Shown: positions 43,655 through 53,259 of the stretch, piece by piece
Numbering within the stretch: the stretch's first letter is position 1
How the letters are laid out: each line of letters starts with the position of its first letter
NCBI RefSeq assembly: GCF_020329435.1
Contig: NZ_JAGKJK010000022.1
Span: 1-64,000, forward strand
Origin: Bradyrhizobium hereditatis
Lineage (GTDB): Bacteria > Pseudomonadota > Alphaproteobacteria > Rhizobiales > Xanthobacteraceae
Direction of reading: 5' to 3'
Length of the DNA: 64,000 bases
The notes under the pieces: generated by a model
What the model saw: only the letters and a program-made list of their open reading frames with translations
Told to the model about the DNA's origin: nothing
Database searches by the model: none
Position numbers and translations under genes: made by a program

Positions 43655-46191
43655 TCACAGCCACAAAATCTTCTTCCGGTATTCGAGATCAGTCAGCAGC
43701 GGCTGCGCCCGGCCCTGATGGAACACTGCGCCGCGCTCCAGCGCGAAGACGCGATCGGCGAGCGCCAGCACCAGATCGAGGTTGTGCTCGACGATCACGA
43801 TCGAGATGTGCTGCCGGAGCCGGTCGAACACCTTGAAGAGTTCGACGATCACGGCCGGTGCGAGGCCCTCGAACGGTTCGTCGAGCAGCAGGAGCTTGAC
43901 ATTGCCCGACATCGCGCGCGCGACCGCCACCATCTGCTGCTCGCCGCCAGAGAGATAATCGGCCGCGACGTCCATGCGCTCCTTGAGGCGCGGGAAATAG
44001 TCGAGGATCTGCGCCTCATCCCAGACCACGCCGGTGCTGCCGTCGGTCTTGCGCGCCAGGCGGCCAAGCGCGAGATTTTCCCGCACCGTCATGCCGGCGA
44101 ACAGGCCGCGGCCCTGCGGCACATAGCCGATGCCGGCGCGCGCGATCTCGGGCGCGGGCAGGCGGGAGATGTCGGCGCCGGCATATTCGATGCTGCCCGA
44201 TGACAGCGGCACCAGGCCTGCGAGAGTCTTCAGAAGTGTCGACTTGCCGGCGCCGTTGCGGCCGAGCAGCGCGACGATCTCGCCCTCGCGCACGTCGAGC
44301 GTGGCGTCGTGCAAGATGTGGCTCTTGCCGTAGAAAGTGTTGACGCGTTCGAAACGCAGGATTGGCGCGGCACGCTCCCGGGCCTGTTCGCTGCTGACGT
44401 GCTCGACCTCTGGCACGCCGGTGCCGGTATAGATCTCCTGCACGCGACGATCGGCGCGTACGGCCTCGGGCGTGCCGGTCATCAGCACCTCGCCCTGGTT
44501 CATCACGGTGACGGTGCGGGAGAAGCCGAGCACGCGGTCGATGTCATGCTCGACGATCAGGACCGGAATGTTGGCGGCGATGTTCCTGACGACGTTCGAG
44601 ACGCGCTCGCGTTCGGCGGCGGCAAGGCCCGCCAGCGGCTCATCGAGCAGCAGCACCTGCGGCTTGGAGCCGAGCGCGATGCCGAGATCGACCAGCCGCT
44701 GCCCGCCATAAGAGAGCTCACCGCCTTCGATCGTCTCGATGCCTTCGAGCCCAAGGAATTTGATCAGTTCGGCAGTCTCGGCGTGGATATCTTTGTAGTG
44801 ATCGATGTCGCGCCAGAGATTGAAGCGGCCGGGGCTTTGCGCCTGCAGCGACAGCCGCAGGTTTTCGTAGATCGACAGGCCCTTGAACAGATTGGTGATC
44901 TGGAAGGAACGCGCCAGCCCCTGATGGCAGATCAGGTCTGATGGTACGCCCTGGATCTCGCGGCCATTGAGCTTGATGGTGCCGCTGTCGGTCGGATAGA
45001 GGCCGGAGACCAGATTGAACAGCGTGGTTTTCCCCGCGCCATTTGGGCCGATCAAGGCATGGATCTCGCCGGCGCCGACAGTGAGGCTTGCATTGGTTAC
45101 GGCGCGGATGCCGCCAAACGTTTTTGAGACGCCGTGGACGTCGAGCACGGTACCATCGAGCGCCTTCGGTCGGAGGAACGCCGGCAGCGGCAGGCCGTCA
45201 TAGATCTTCCGCTTGCTCATCGCGGCGGCTTCTTCCGGCGGCGGCCACCAGCGCTTGGCGAGCGTCGCCCAGATGCCGACGAGGCCGCCCGGCGAATACA
45301 GCACGAAGGCGACGAAGACGAGGCCGAACCACAATAGCCAATTCGGCGTCCAGATCGAAAACAACTCGCGGAACAGAATGAAGAACAGCGCGCCGATCGC
45401 CGGCCCCAGCATGCTGTGCATGCCGCCGATCACGACGATGGCGAGCAACTCGCCCGAGAACGGCACGGAGACTGCTTCGGCCGAGACGAGGTAATTCTGG
45501 AAGCCGATCAGCCCGCCGGCAAAGCCGGTGACCACGGCAGAGATGACAAAGACGGCGAGCTTGTAGCGCTCGACCGGATAGCCCTGGAAAGTGGCGCGCA
45601 ACTGGTTCTCGCGGATCGCCATCAGCACATGCCCGAACGGCGAGCGCACCAGCCGCAAGAGCAGATAGAGCACGCCAAGGCAGAGCACGGAGACGACGAC
45701 GTAATAGTTCAGCGCGCTATCGAGGCTGAACGGGCCGATGCTGCCGCGCTTCAGACCGCCAAGACCGTCTTCGCCGCCGGTCACCGCGGTCCAGCGGAAG
45801 GCGATGGTATAGGTCAACGCCGAGAGCGCCAGCGTCAGCAGCGAGAAATAGACGCCGCGCCGGCGCAGGATCACAAAGCCGACAAAGGTTGCGATAACGG
45901 CGACCGCAATTGCCGCCAGCAACAGCGGCAGGAAGATATCGTTATTGAACCAGTTGCGCTGGATCAGCCCCGCCGCATAGGCGCCGATGCCGAACCAGGC
46001 GCCGTGGCCGAACGAGACCAGCCCGGTATAGCCGATGCAGAGATTGAGCCCATCGCGGCGATGGCGAGCGCCACCACCATGATGCCGGTGTTGAGCGAGA
46101 GGCCGAGCAGATAGAGGCCGAACGGCAGCACGATGACGGCGAACGTAGCTGACAGCAGCGGGCGGTATTTGGCGGCGAGGGTGGTCGTCAT
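43655..46191 (-). pseudogene. LivM-LivG-LivF fusion (permease plus two ATPases), one-base frameshift
   Basis: From ATG 46191 a LivM-type permease starts (MTTTLAAKYRPLL...ALAIAAMG). At about 46046-46050 one base is missing: the frame then reads nonsense, while the next frame continues LNLCIGYTGLVSFGHGAWFG, the standard LivM motif, on through the long frame (to 43655). That frame holds the rest of the permease, a LivG domain (Walker A IGPNGAGKTT, signature SYGGQRL, Walker B VLLLDEP) and a LivF domain (GRNGAGKST, LSGGEQQM, LLLLDEPFEGLAP). Restored length is about 845 aa. Triple fusion is uncommon. The frameshift inactivates it unless it is a sequencing error or is bypassed; the rest is intact. 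Confidence 0.85.
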
Positions 46192-47063
46192 TCGAACTTC
46201 TCGATCCGTTCGCCGAGCAGCCCGCGCGGCCGCACCATCAGCACCAGGAACATCAGGACGTAGATGGAGGCTTCACCGGCGGCCGGCGCGAAATGGATGG
46301 TGATACCCCTGACGACGCCGACCAGCATCGCCGCGAGCACCACGCCCCAGAAGCTGCCGAGCCCGCCGATGACGACGACGACAAAGGCCACGGTGATGAT
46401 CTCGGCGCCCATGGCGGGATGCACGATCGTGATCGGCGCAAAGAACGCGCCGCCGAGGGCGGCCATGCCGACGCCGAGCATCACGATCGCGGTCATGTAC
46501 GGCTGCAACCTGATGCCGAGGGCTGCGACCATATCCGGCCGCTGGATGCCGGCGCGCACCACGCGGCCGAACGAGGTCTTGTGCAGCAAGAGCCAGACGC
46601 CGATCAGGACTGCGGCGACAACGGCGAGGATCAGCAGGCGATAGCGCGAGAACAGGAAGTCGCCGAGGAAGACCGAGCCGCGGAACGCCTGCGGGATCGC
46701 GGCCGAGATCGGCGGCGCGCCCCAGATAATCCGGATCGCCTGCTCGGCGACCATGGCGACGCCGAACGTCACCAGCAGGCTGAGGATCGGATCAGCGTCA
46801 TAGAACCGGCGCAGAATGAAGCGCTCGAACAGGATGCCGAGCAGCGCCACGGCGACCGGCGACAGCATCACCGCTGAACCGAAGCCGAGATATTTCGTGA
46901 TCTCGACGGAGATGTAGGCGCCGAGCGCATAGAACGCGCCATGCGCGAGATTGACGATGCCGCCAACGCTGAAGATCAGCGACAGTCCCAGCGCGATCAG
47001 GAGGTAGTAGCCCCCGAGCACCAGGCCGTTCACCACCTGCTCCAGCAGAAATCCGAACTGCAT
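46188..47063 (-). CDS. livH: Branched-chain-type ABC transporter permease, LivH
   Basis: The 291-aa permease has the LivH signature at its start (LEQVVNGLVLGGYYLLIALGLSLIFSVGGIVNLAHGAFYALGAY) and about eight helices, ending MVRPRGLLGERIEKFE. A cytoplasmic loop FGRVVRAGIQRPDMVAALG docks on the ATPases. Its last four bases overlap the start of the LivM-G-F gene (ATGA, 46188-46191). It forms the permease dimer with the fused LivM. Substrates of this HAAT family include branched-chain amino acids, amides, urea and aromatic acids. Confidence 0.92.
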   Translation of the reverse strand: MQFGFLLEQVVNGLVLGGYYLLIALGLSLIFSVGGIVNLAHGAFYALGAYISVEITKYLGFGSAVMLSPVAVALLGILFERFILRRFYDADPILSLLVTFGVAMVAEQAIRIIWGAPPISAAIPQAFRGSVFLGDFLFSRYRLLILAVVAAVLIGVWLLLHKTSFGRVVRAGIQRPDMVAALGIRLQPYMTAIVMLGVGMAALGGAFFAPITIVHPAMGAEIITVAFVVVVIGGLGSFWGVVLAAMLVGVVRGITIHFAPAAGEASIYVLMFLVLMVRPRGLLGERIEKFE

Positions 47064-47165
47064 CTGCGATCCGCAACCTTAAGAACGCGCCTGAAAAAGA
47101 GACGGCGCCGGCGCTGGATCTGCCGGCGCCGTTAGCGCCAGTGTGCCCGACGCCCAGATTGGGCT

Positions 47166-48410
47166 TTATGCCTTCATGTTGCAGGGATTTTGCGTCTTCG
47201 TCGGGTAGATCGATTCAAGCTCGGCACCGGCCGCCGGCACCGCTTCGCCGAGCACCAGCATGTCCCACTTGTCCTTCATCTCGCCCTTCGCCTTCACCGT
47301 GAACGGATAGGCCTCCTGCACGAGCTGATGATCCCAGGAACGGAAATAGGCCTTGCGCGCCTTCATGATGTCGAACGGCGTCTGCTTCTCGAAATAGGCG
47401 ATCAGCGCGTCGCTTTCGGTCGACTTGGTCTCGTTGATCGCCTGCGCGATCATTTTCAGCGTGATGTATTCGATCCAGGCGTGGTTCTCCGGCGGCTTGC
47501 CGTACTTCTTGCTGAAGGCTTCGACGAAAGCCTTTGAAGCTGGATTGTCGAGCGTGTGATACCAGACCGTCGGCCAGGTGCCGGAAAGATTGCCTTCGCC
47601 CATCGCCCAGGCATCGCCGGTGTTGAGATTGAAGCCGACGAGGGGATAGGGGAAGCCGAACTCGGCATATTGCTTGACGAGGTTGGTAACCTGGTTGCCG
47701 GCGAGGTTGCAGCACACGACGTCAGGCTTGGCCTGCCGCACTTTGAGCAGATACGGGCTGAAGTCGGTGACATCGGTCGCGATCAGTTCATCGCCGATCA
47801 GCGTGGCGTCGTTGGCGCTGAAGAAGGCCTTTGCGGCCTTCAGCAGATCGTGGCCGAAAATATAATCGGCTGTCAGCGTAACGAACTTCTTGCCCTTCAT
47901 CATGCCCTTCTGCTTGAGCGCGGTGCCGACGGCATTGACCATCACGGTGTTTGGAATGTCGCAGTGGAATGAGTAGCGGTTGCAATCCTTGCCGCGCAGT
48001 GCGTCGGAGCGCGCGCCGGTCGAGAAGAACACCTTCTTGTTGCGCTCGGCGACCTGCATGATGGTCAGCGACGAGGCGGAGGAGATTTCGCCGAGCAAGA
48101 GCGCCGCGCCGTCCTGCTCGATCATGCGCTGTGCTTTGGTCGAGGCAGTGGCGGGATTGACCGAGTCTTCGGAGATGAGGTCGATCTGCTTGCCCATGAT
48201 GCCGCCGGAGGCGTTGATCTCCTCCGCCGCCATCTTCACGCCTAGTTGCGCGTAGCTGCCGATCGCGCCGAGGAAGCCGGTCAACGGCACCAGGTGGCCG
48301 ATTTTTATACGCGCGGCCTGCGCACTGACGATGGACGGAAATCCGAGTGCGGAGGCGCCCGTGAAGGCAGCGCCGGCTTTCAACAGAGTACGTCGGCTGT
48401 AGCTGACCAT
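47166..48410 (-). CDS. ABC transporter substrate-binding protein, LivK type (HAAT family)
   Basis: The 414-aa protein carries a Tat signal (YSRRTLLKAGAAFTGASALGFPSIVSAQ). The mature part IKIGHLVPLTGFLGAIGSYAQLGVKMAAEEINASGG is the HAAT/periplasmic-binding-protein type 1 start, and later blocks include LLLGEISSASSLTIMQVAERN and FVTLTADYIFGHDLLKAA. The ligand pocket is not diagnostic; with the TPP-enzyme operon next door, an aromatic or hydroxy acid is plausible. GGAGGAG precedes the ATG. It leads the livK-H-MGF run. Confidence 0.92.
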   Translation of the reverse strand: MVSYSRRTLLKAGAAFTGASALGFPSIVSAQAARIKIGHLVPLTGFLGAIGSYAQLGVKMAAEEINASGGIMGKQIDLISEDSVNPATASTKAQRMIEQDGAALLLGEISSASSLTIMQVAERNKKVFFSTGARSDALRGKDCNRYSFHCDIPNTVMVNAVGTALKQKGMMKGKKFVTLTADYIFGHDLLKAAKAFFSANDATLIGDELIATDVTDFSPYLLKVRQAKPDVVCCNLAGNQVTNLVKQYAEFGFPYPLVGFNLNTGDAWAMGEGNLSGTWPTVWYHTLDNPASKAFVEAFSKKYGKPPENHAWIEYITLKMIAQAINETKSTESDALIAYFEKQTPFDIMKARKAYFRSWDHQLVQEAYPFTVKAKGEMKDKWDMLVLGEAVPAAGAELESIYPTKTQNPCNMKA

Positions 48411-48585
48411 TGCGATCTCCTCCCGAGAGTACGCGACGTTCTCTCTTCCGTTGCCGCTTATGCGACAATGTGAGAGACACTCTTTTATTATTGCAGGATA
48501 TTTCCGGACGCAGTCCTTCCTGTCAACGCCAAATGCGTTGCAGTTGCGCTTCTAGCCGTGTGGAGAAGATTTAGTTCGATCGGAC

Positions 48586-49488
48586 CTAAGAGGATTTCGC
48601 CAGACCCCGCGCGCCGAATTCGATCGACAGTCGACTGGCGGCCGATTGCACCAGCTTGGCGCGGCTTTGCAGCACCTGGTCGGTCATGCGCCAGATCGGG
48701 CCGGAAATGCCGAGCGCGCCGATCACTTCGCCGGTGAAATGATAGACCGGCACGGCGACGCAGCGGACTTCCGCGTTGAATTCGCCATCGTCGAACGCGA
48801 TGGCGCTGCGGCGGACTTCGGCAATCTCGCGCAGCAGCACGGCGGGATCGGTGATCGACTTTTTCGTCGACGGCTTCAGTTCGACCCGTTCGAGAAAGCG
48901 GTTCAATTGATCGGGACGCAGCGAGGCCAACATGATCTTGCCGAGTGCGGTGCAATGCGCAGGGCGCACCACGCCGACGCGGTCGGTTAATTGAAACGCA
49001 CCGGCCCCGCTGGTGCGGGCAATCACGACGACGGCATCGCCCATGCGCACGGCAAAATGGCCGCTTTCGCCGGTTTCGCGCGAAAGGTCTTCCAGGATCG
49101 GCGTGGCGAGATTGACCATCTCGATTTCGTCCAGCGCGCTTGCCGCCAGCGCAAACAGCGGCCGGCCGACGCGGTAGCGTTTTGACTCGCGCTCCTGCCG
49201 GAGATAGCCGAGCGAGACCAGCGTCTTGGCGAGGTGGAAGGTGGTCGAATTGTGCAGGCCGACCAGCTTGCTGAGGTCGGCCAGCCCGATGCCTTCGCGG
49301 TGACGGGCAACCTCTTCGAGAATCGAAAACGCGCGGCCGAGCGACTGCACGCCGCCCCGTGCGCGCTCCTCGGCCTCGTCATCGATGTTGGGTTCGCTCG
49401 ATGGCATCAGCCTTGCGATCGAGATCTTGCGGGGCGTCGCCTGCTTGTCGCTCGTCTTCGGCTTGGTGCGCGGTTTCACGGGAATCAT
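48586..49488 (-). CDS. IclR family transcriptional regulator
   Basis: A winged HTH lies at residues ~45-105 (GVQSLGRAFSILEEVARHREGIGLADLSKLVGLHNSTTFHLAKTLVSLGYL), and the GAF-like effector domain follows, with the typical HCTALGKIMLA and FNAEVRCVAVPVYHFTGEVIGALGISGP. The N-terminal ~45 residues are a basic, Ser/Pro-rich extension. It is divergent from the TPP-enzyme operon and lies beyond the livK gene on the minus strand, so the ~185-base gap 49489-49673 probably holds its operator. It likely controls both the transporter and the catabolic genes (inference). Confidence 0.93.
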   Translation of the reverse strand: MIPVKPRTKPKTSDKQATPRKISIARLMPSSEPNIDDEAEERARGGVQSLGRAFSILEEVARHREGIGLADLSKLVGLHNSTTFHLAKTLVSLGYLRQERESKRYRVGRPLFALAASALDEIEMVNLATPILEDLSRETGESGHFAVRMGDAVVVIARTSGAGAFQLTDRVGVVRPAHCTALGKIMLASLRPDQLNRFLERVELKPSTKKSITDPAVLLREIAEVRRSAIAFDDGEFNAEVRCVAVPVYHFTGEVIGALGISGPIWRMTDQVLQSRAKLVQSAASRLSIEFGARGLAKSS

Positions 49489-49673
49489 CTCTCCAGGTGG
49501 CGAGGCGAACTCTATTCACACCGTCCCCGCCCGGCAACAGCGCGCGAGAGCGTAACGGCGATCATACCACAATAGCAATTGACGTACAGTATTATGAGAA
49601 ATAGGTTCGGCGGGGCTTGCCAGGACCGCGCGAAGACGCGGGGCGAATTGGGCTGCAGGGAGAGAATGAACAG

Positions 49674-51473
49674 ATGTCGCGTAACATGCTCAACGGCGCC
49701 CAGGTCATCGTCGACTATCTGATCCAGGAGAAGGTGCCGCAGGTGTTCGGCCTGTGCGGCCATGGCAACATTCAGTTCATCGACGCGCTGTACGAGCGCT
49801 CCGCCGACATCAAGACCATCTCGGTGCATCACGAGAGCGTCGCTGGCTTCATGGCCGACGTTTACTACCGCGTGTCGGGACGGCCGACGGCGACGTTCAC
49901 CTCCTGCGGCCCCGGCTCGGCCAACCTGCCGATCTCGCTGGCGAATGCCTTTCTCGACTCCGTGCCGTTCATGGCGGTGACCGGCAACGTGCCGACCAGC
50001 CAGTTCAACCGCGGCGCCTTCCAGGAAATGTACCGGCATCACCAGGCCGATTTTCCTTCCACGGTGCGCACGATTTGCAAGAAGGTGTTTCAGCCGACGC
50101 GCGGCGAGATGGTGCCGCTCGCGGTGCGGCAGGCCTGGAAGACCATGACGACCGGCCGGCCCGGTCCCGTTGTGCTCGATGTTCCCTTCGACGTGTTCAT
50201 GGAATCGGCGGCCGAAGAGGCGCCGAAGGCGATCGAATGGAACGCCAACATATCGTGCCGATGCGGCGCCGATCCGGAGGGGGTCGTGAAAGCGGTCGAT
50301 ATGCTGCTCAATGCCGAGCGGCCGGCGATCATCGTCGGGCAGGGCGTGCGCTACGGCGGCGCGGCGGAAGAACTCTTAAAGCTTGCCGAGCGGTTGCAGA
50401 TTCCGGTGGCTGCTTCCGCCAGCGGCCTCGGTGCGATCGATTGCAATCATCCGCTGGCGCTGGGCCTCGTCGCGCGCGCCGGGCATTATCAAGCCAATCA
50501 CGCGACGCGTCAGGCCGATGTGCTGCTCGCCATCGGCGTGCGGTTCGACGACCGCACTTCGAGCTCATGGATCCCGGGCTATTCTTTTACCATTCCGCCG
50601 ACGCGGCTGATCCATGTCGATATTGATCCCGAGGAGATCGGCCGCAACTATCCCGTTGCGCTCGGCCTGATGGCCGACCTGCGCACTTTCCTGCGGCAGG
50701 TGCATGCCGAACTCGATCGCCGCGGCGATCTCTCTGACAAGGCCGACGCGCGCAAGAAGTGGCTTTCGCAGATCGATGGCTATCGCAAAGAGTGGGACAA
50801 GTTCGTCGCGCCCGGATTTTCCGACGACACCACGCCGATCAATCCGCAGCGCGCCGCGCTCGAGATCGACAAGGCGCTGCCGGAGGATGCGATCCTCGTC
50901 AGCGACATCGGCGTGCATCACAACTGGCTGCTCGGCTTCTGCAAGCCGCGGCGGCCGGATTCGCTGATCGGCTCGATGGGGTTCGGCCCGATGGGCTTTG
51001 GCGTCGCCGGCGTGATGGGCGCGAAATTCGCCGCCCCCGATCGCCCCTGCGTTTCTGTGTGCGGCGACGGCGCGTTCTTCATGCACGCCAACGTGCTGGG
51101 CACGGCGGTGGAATATGATCTGCCCGTGGTCTGGGTAGTCTGGAACAATTACGCCTATGCCTCGATCCGCGGCTTGCAGCGCGGCTATCTCGGCGGTCGC
51201 GAGCTCGCGACCGACTTCCACGATCCCAACACCGGCGAGCGCTACAATCCGGATTTCGCGGCGATGGCGCGCTCCTGCGGCGTCGAGGGCGTGCGCATCG
51301 ATCGCGCTGACGATATCGGCGAGGCCATCCGCAAGGGCATCGCCGCCAATAAGCCCTATCTGATCGACGTCGACATCGCCGCCGACATCAACCCGGTTGG
51401 TGCGGGCGTCTGGGAATTGCCTGGCCTTGGCCAGAGCAAGGTCGGCATCGGCACGCGCTATCAGCCCGCCTGA
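49674..51473 (+). CDS. Thiamine-diphosphate-dependent enzyme, acetolactate-synthase-like
   Basis: The 599-aa protein has the three ThDP-enzyme domains: PYR (E54 in HHESVAGFMADVYYR), central (PAIIVGQGVRYGGAAEELLKLAERLQIPV), and PP (GDGAFFMHANVLGTAVEYD...WNNYAYASIRG with GDG at 464-466). It resembles acetolactate synthase, sulphoacetaldehyde acetyltransferase and benzoylformate-type enzymes but lacks clear markers for any one. The start at 49674 (MSRNMLNGAQ) is preferred over 49617. It begins a three-gene operon with an SDR (19 bases later) and a cupin. Role: carboligation or decarboxylation of a 2-keto acid. Confidence 0.87.
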   Translation: MSRNMLNGAQVIVDYLIQEKVPQVFGLCGHGNIQFIDALYERSADIKTISVHHESVAGFMADVYYRVSGRPTATFTSCGPGSANLPISLANAFLDSVPFMAVTGNVPTSQFNRGAFQEMYRHHQADFPSTVRTICKKVFQPTRGEMVPLAVRQAWKTMTTGRPGPVVLDVPFDVFMESAAEEAPKAIEWNANISCRCGADPEGVVKAVDMLLNAERPAIIVGQGVRYGGAAEELLKLAERLQIPVAASASGLGAIDCNHPLALGLVARAGHYQANHATRQADVLLAIGVRFDDRTSSSWIPGYSFTIPPTRLIHVDIDPEEIGRNYPVALGLMADLRTFLRQVHAELDRRGDLSDKADARKKWLSQIDGYRKEWDKFVAPGFSDDTTPINPQRAALEIDKALPEDAILVSDIGVHHNWLLGFCKPRRPDSLIGSMGFGPMGFGVAGVMGAKFAAPDRPCVSVCGDGAFFMHANVLGTAVEYDLPVVWVVWNNYAYASIRGLQRGYLGGRELATDFHDPNTGERYNPDFAAMARSCGVEGVRIDRADDIGEAIRKGIAANKPYLIDVDIAADINPVGAGVWELPGLGQSKVGIGTRYQPA

Positions 51474-51492
51474 TCCTACGCGAGAAAATCAC

Positions 51493-52197
51493 ATGCTGCT
51501 TGCAGGCAAGAAAGTCGTCGTCGTCGGTGGTTCCTCCGGCATTGGTCTAGCAACGGCGGAAGCCGCAAAACGCGAAGGCGCCGACGTCATCGTCGCGTCC
51601 CGCAATGTCGAGCGGCTCGACAAGGTGGCGGAGAAGCTGAACGCAATCGCGATCCCGGCCGATGTTACCAGCGATGACAGCGTCGCAAAACTGTTCCAGC
51701 GCTCTGGCCCGGTCGATCATGTCGTGGTGACGGCGGCGCAGCTTCGCACCGGCCCGTTCAAACAGGTGGCGATGGAGGATGTCCGCGCCACCATGGAGGG
51801 CAAGTTCTGGGGCGCCTGGCGCGTTGCGCGAGAAGCCGATATCCGCCCCAGTGGCTCGCTGACCTTGGTCTCGGGTTTCCTCAGCGTTCGGCCGCGGCCG
51901 AATTCGGCGATCGTTAGTGCCGCCAATGGCGCACTGGAATCGCTGGCAAGGGCGCTGGCCCTTGAACTGGCGCCGGTGCGCGTCAACGCGGTCTCGCCCG
52001 GCGTAATCGATACGCCGATCCGCGCCGCGATGCCGGAAGCGGCGCGGCTCGAGATGCTGGCGAAGACCGCGGCGGCGCTGCCGGTCGGCCGCGTCGGCGC
52101 GGCGGAAGATATCGCACGGCAGATTCTCAGCTTCATGACGAATGGCTTCGCGACGGGATCGATCGTGTATATCGACGGCGGGGCGCTCGTCGTCTGA
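51493..52197 (+). CDS. SDR-family protein lacking the catalytic Tyr-Lys
   Basis: The Rossmann start is good (VVVVGGSSGIGLATAEAAKREGADVIVASRN), as are the NVSPG-like segment (RVNAVSPGVIDTPIRAAMP) and the C-terminal YIDGGALVV. But at the place of the Y-x-x-x-K catalytic pair the sequence is SAIVSAANGALESLARAL: Tyr is replaced (Val/Ile) and Lys by Asn. The Ser of the triad is present (LVSGFLS). The protein may bind NAD(P) without the classical mechanism; a subgroup of SDR-like proteins with ANGA instead of Y-x-x-x-K is known to me. It lies in operon with the ThDP enzyme and a cupin. Length 234 aa is normal. Confidence 0.87.
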   Translation: MLLAGKKVVVVGGSSGIGLATAEAAKREGADVIVASRNVERLDKVAEKLNAIAIPADVTSDDSVAKLFQRSGPVDHVVVTAAQLRTGPFKQVAMEDVRATMEGKFWGAWRVAREADIRPSGSLTLVSGFLSVRPRPNSAIVSAANGALESLARALALELAPVRVNAVSPGVIDTPIRAAMPEAARLEMLAKTAAALPVGRVGAAEDIARQILSFMTNGFATGSIVYIDGGALVV

Positions 52198-52212
52198 CCA
52201 GCGGAGGAAGCA

Positions 52213-52596
52213 ATGGCTTCAGAAAATAGCGGCGCGTTCATCCGCAACATCGCCGAGGTGCCGTGGCGTGAATTTCCCAATCATTTCGGCGGCGCATTGT
52301 CGAAGCCGCTGGTGATGCCGGAGACCGCGGGCTCCCGCCACATCGACTATCGCATCTCGATGTACCAGCCGATGGCACATGTCGCGCGCCACAAGCACCA
52401 AGTGCAGGAGCAAATCTATCACGTGCTCGAAGGCGAGGGGCTGATGGAAATTGCCGGCAAGAACCACGTGGTACGCAAGCACGACTTCATCTTCCTGCCG
52501 CCCGGCGTCGAGCATGCGATCTCGAATTCGGGATTGGTCGATCTGGTGTTCCTAGTGATTACGTCTCCCGTGACCGACGACGAGAAGCCGGTGTGA
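52213..52596 (+). CDS. Cupin-domain protein
   Basis: The 127-aa protein has the two cupin motifs: VARHKHQVQEQIYHVLEGEG (His residues and Glu for the metal, motif 1) and KHDFIFLPPGVEHAISNSG (motif 2 with PxGxxH). It is a single small beta-barrel of the Cupin_2 type. Such proteins act as isomerases, epimerases, ring-cleaving dioxygenases or sensors. AGCGGAGGAAGC lies before the ATG, 15 bases after the SDR stop, so it closes the operon with the ThDP enzyme. Confidence 0.87.
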   Translation: MASENSGAFIRNIAEVPWREFPNHFGGALSKPLVMPETAGSRHIDYRISMYQPMAHVARHKHQVQEQIYHVLEGEGLMEIAGKNHVVRKHDFIFLPPGVEHAISNSGLVDLVFLVITSPVTDDEKPV

Positions 52597-52604
52597 GATG
52601 CGTT

Positions 52605-52719
52605 CCCCGGGCGCGGCGCAGCGCGATAGCGATGCACTGCAGAACCGGGTGTCCATATGCGTCGGCTGGGTCCCGGCTCTGCGGAGCAGCGCTATGCGCT
52701 GCACCGCGTCCGGGACACG
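52605..52719. repeat. Dispersed repeat, family B, copy 2
   Basis: It shares GGGTCCCGGCTCTGCG and CGCGTCCGGGACACG, in order, with 42778-42828. The upstream part (GCACTGCAGAACCGGGTGTCC) corresponds more loosely to the left half of copy 1. It lies after the cupin operon. Confidence 0.75.
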
Positions 52720-52727
52720 AACGAAAA

Positions 52728-52952
52728 TCAGGCCGCGAGATCCTGCAACAAAAGCGACGAGCCGCGAATCAAGACCTTGCGTCCCTTTTCGGTGAGAACC
52801 GGCATATCGCCGTGCATCGCGGCGAGCTCGAGCGCGATCAGGCCCTCGATCGCGTAACGGCTCATGCGCGCGAGCTTTGATGCCGGCGTGCGTAATGCCT
52901 TCAGCGTTTCCCATTGGGACGGCGTCAGGTCGTAGTCGAATTCTTCGTTCAT
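52728..52952 (-). CDS. Small winged-helix-like protein, 74 aa
   Basis: The product starts MNEEFDYDLTPSQWETLKALR and continues KLARMSRYAIEGLIALELAA and LTEKGRKVLIRGSSLL. The order helix, helix, L-T-E-K-G-R-x-V-L is that of a MarR/PadR-type winged helix truncated to the core. GAGG lies before ATG 52952; the longer frame to 53039 is not supported. It is probably a small DNA-binding protein found in Bradyrhizobium. Targets unknown. Confidence 0.6.
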   Translation of the reverse strand: MNEEFDYDLTPSQWETLKALRTPASKLARMSRYAIEGLIALELAAMHGDMPVLTEKGRKVLIRGSSLLLQDLAA

Positions 52953-53259
52953 GGTGCCTCGGCTTCCCACAATTCTTGTGGCGCTCATAGCGAGCGCACA
53001 TGAAAATCGTGCGACTGCAACGAGTCGGTATTTCGACAAGCCGACGATGCGCTGTCACATCATCGTGTCATTGGAATTGATCGATGCTGTCGAATCACGC
53101 GGCGCACCAAAAACAAATAACGCTGATGCAAAATCGCGTGAGCAGGGGTGCGTCAAAAAGGACCCCCAATCGGTGCACCCTTAAGAGAAGGTTACTAACC
53201 AAAGGTAAATCTATGGGGTAGTGGTGATGCGTTTTTCGTGCTGCGCATGCTCTGTCAGA

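Noticed and set aside
49489..49673. Specific IclR operator palindrome
   Set aside because: The region is the obvious place, but I could not identify a convincing palindrome by eye.
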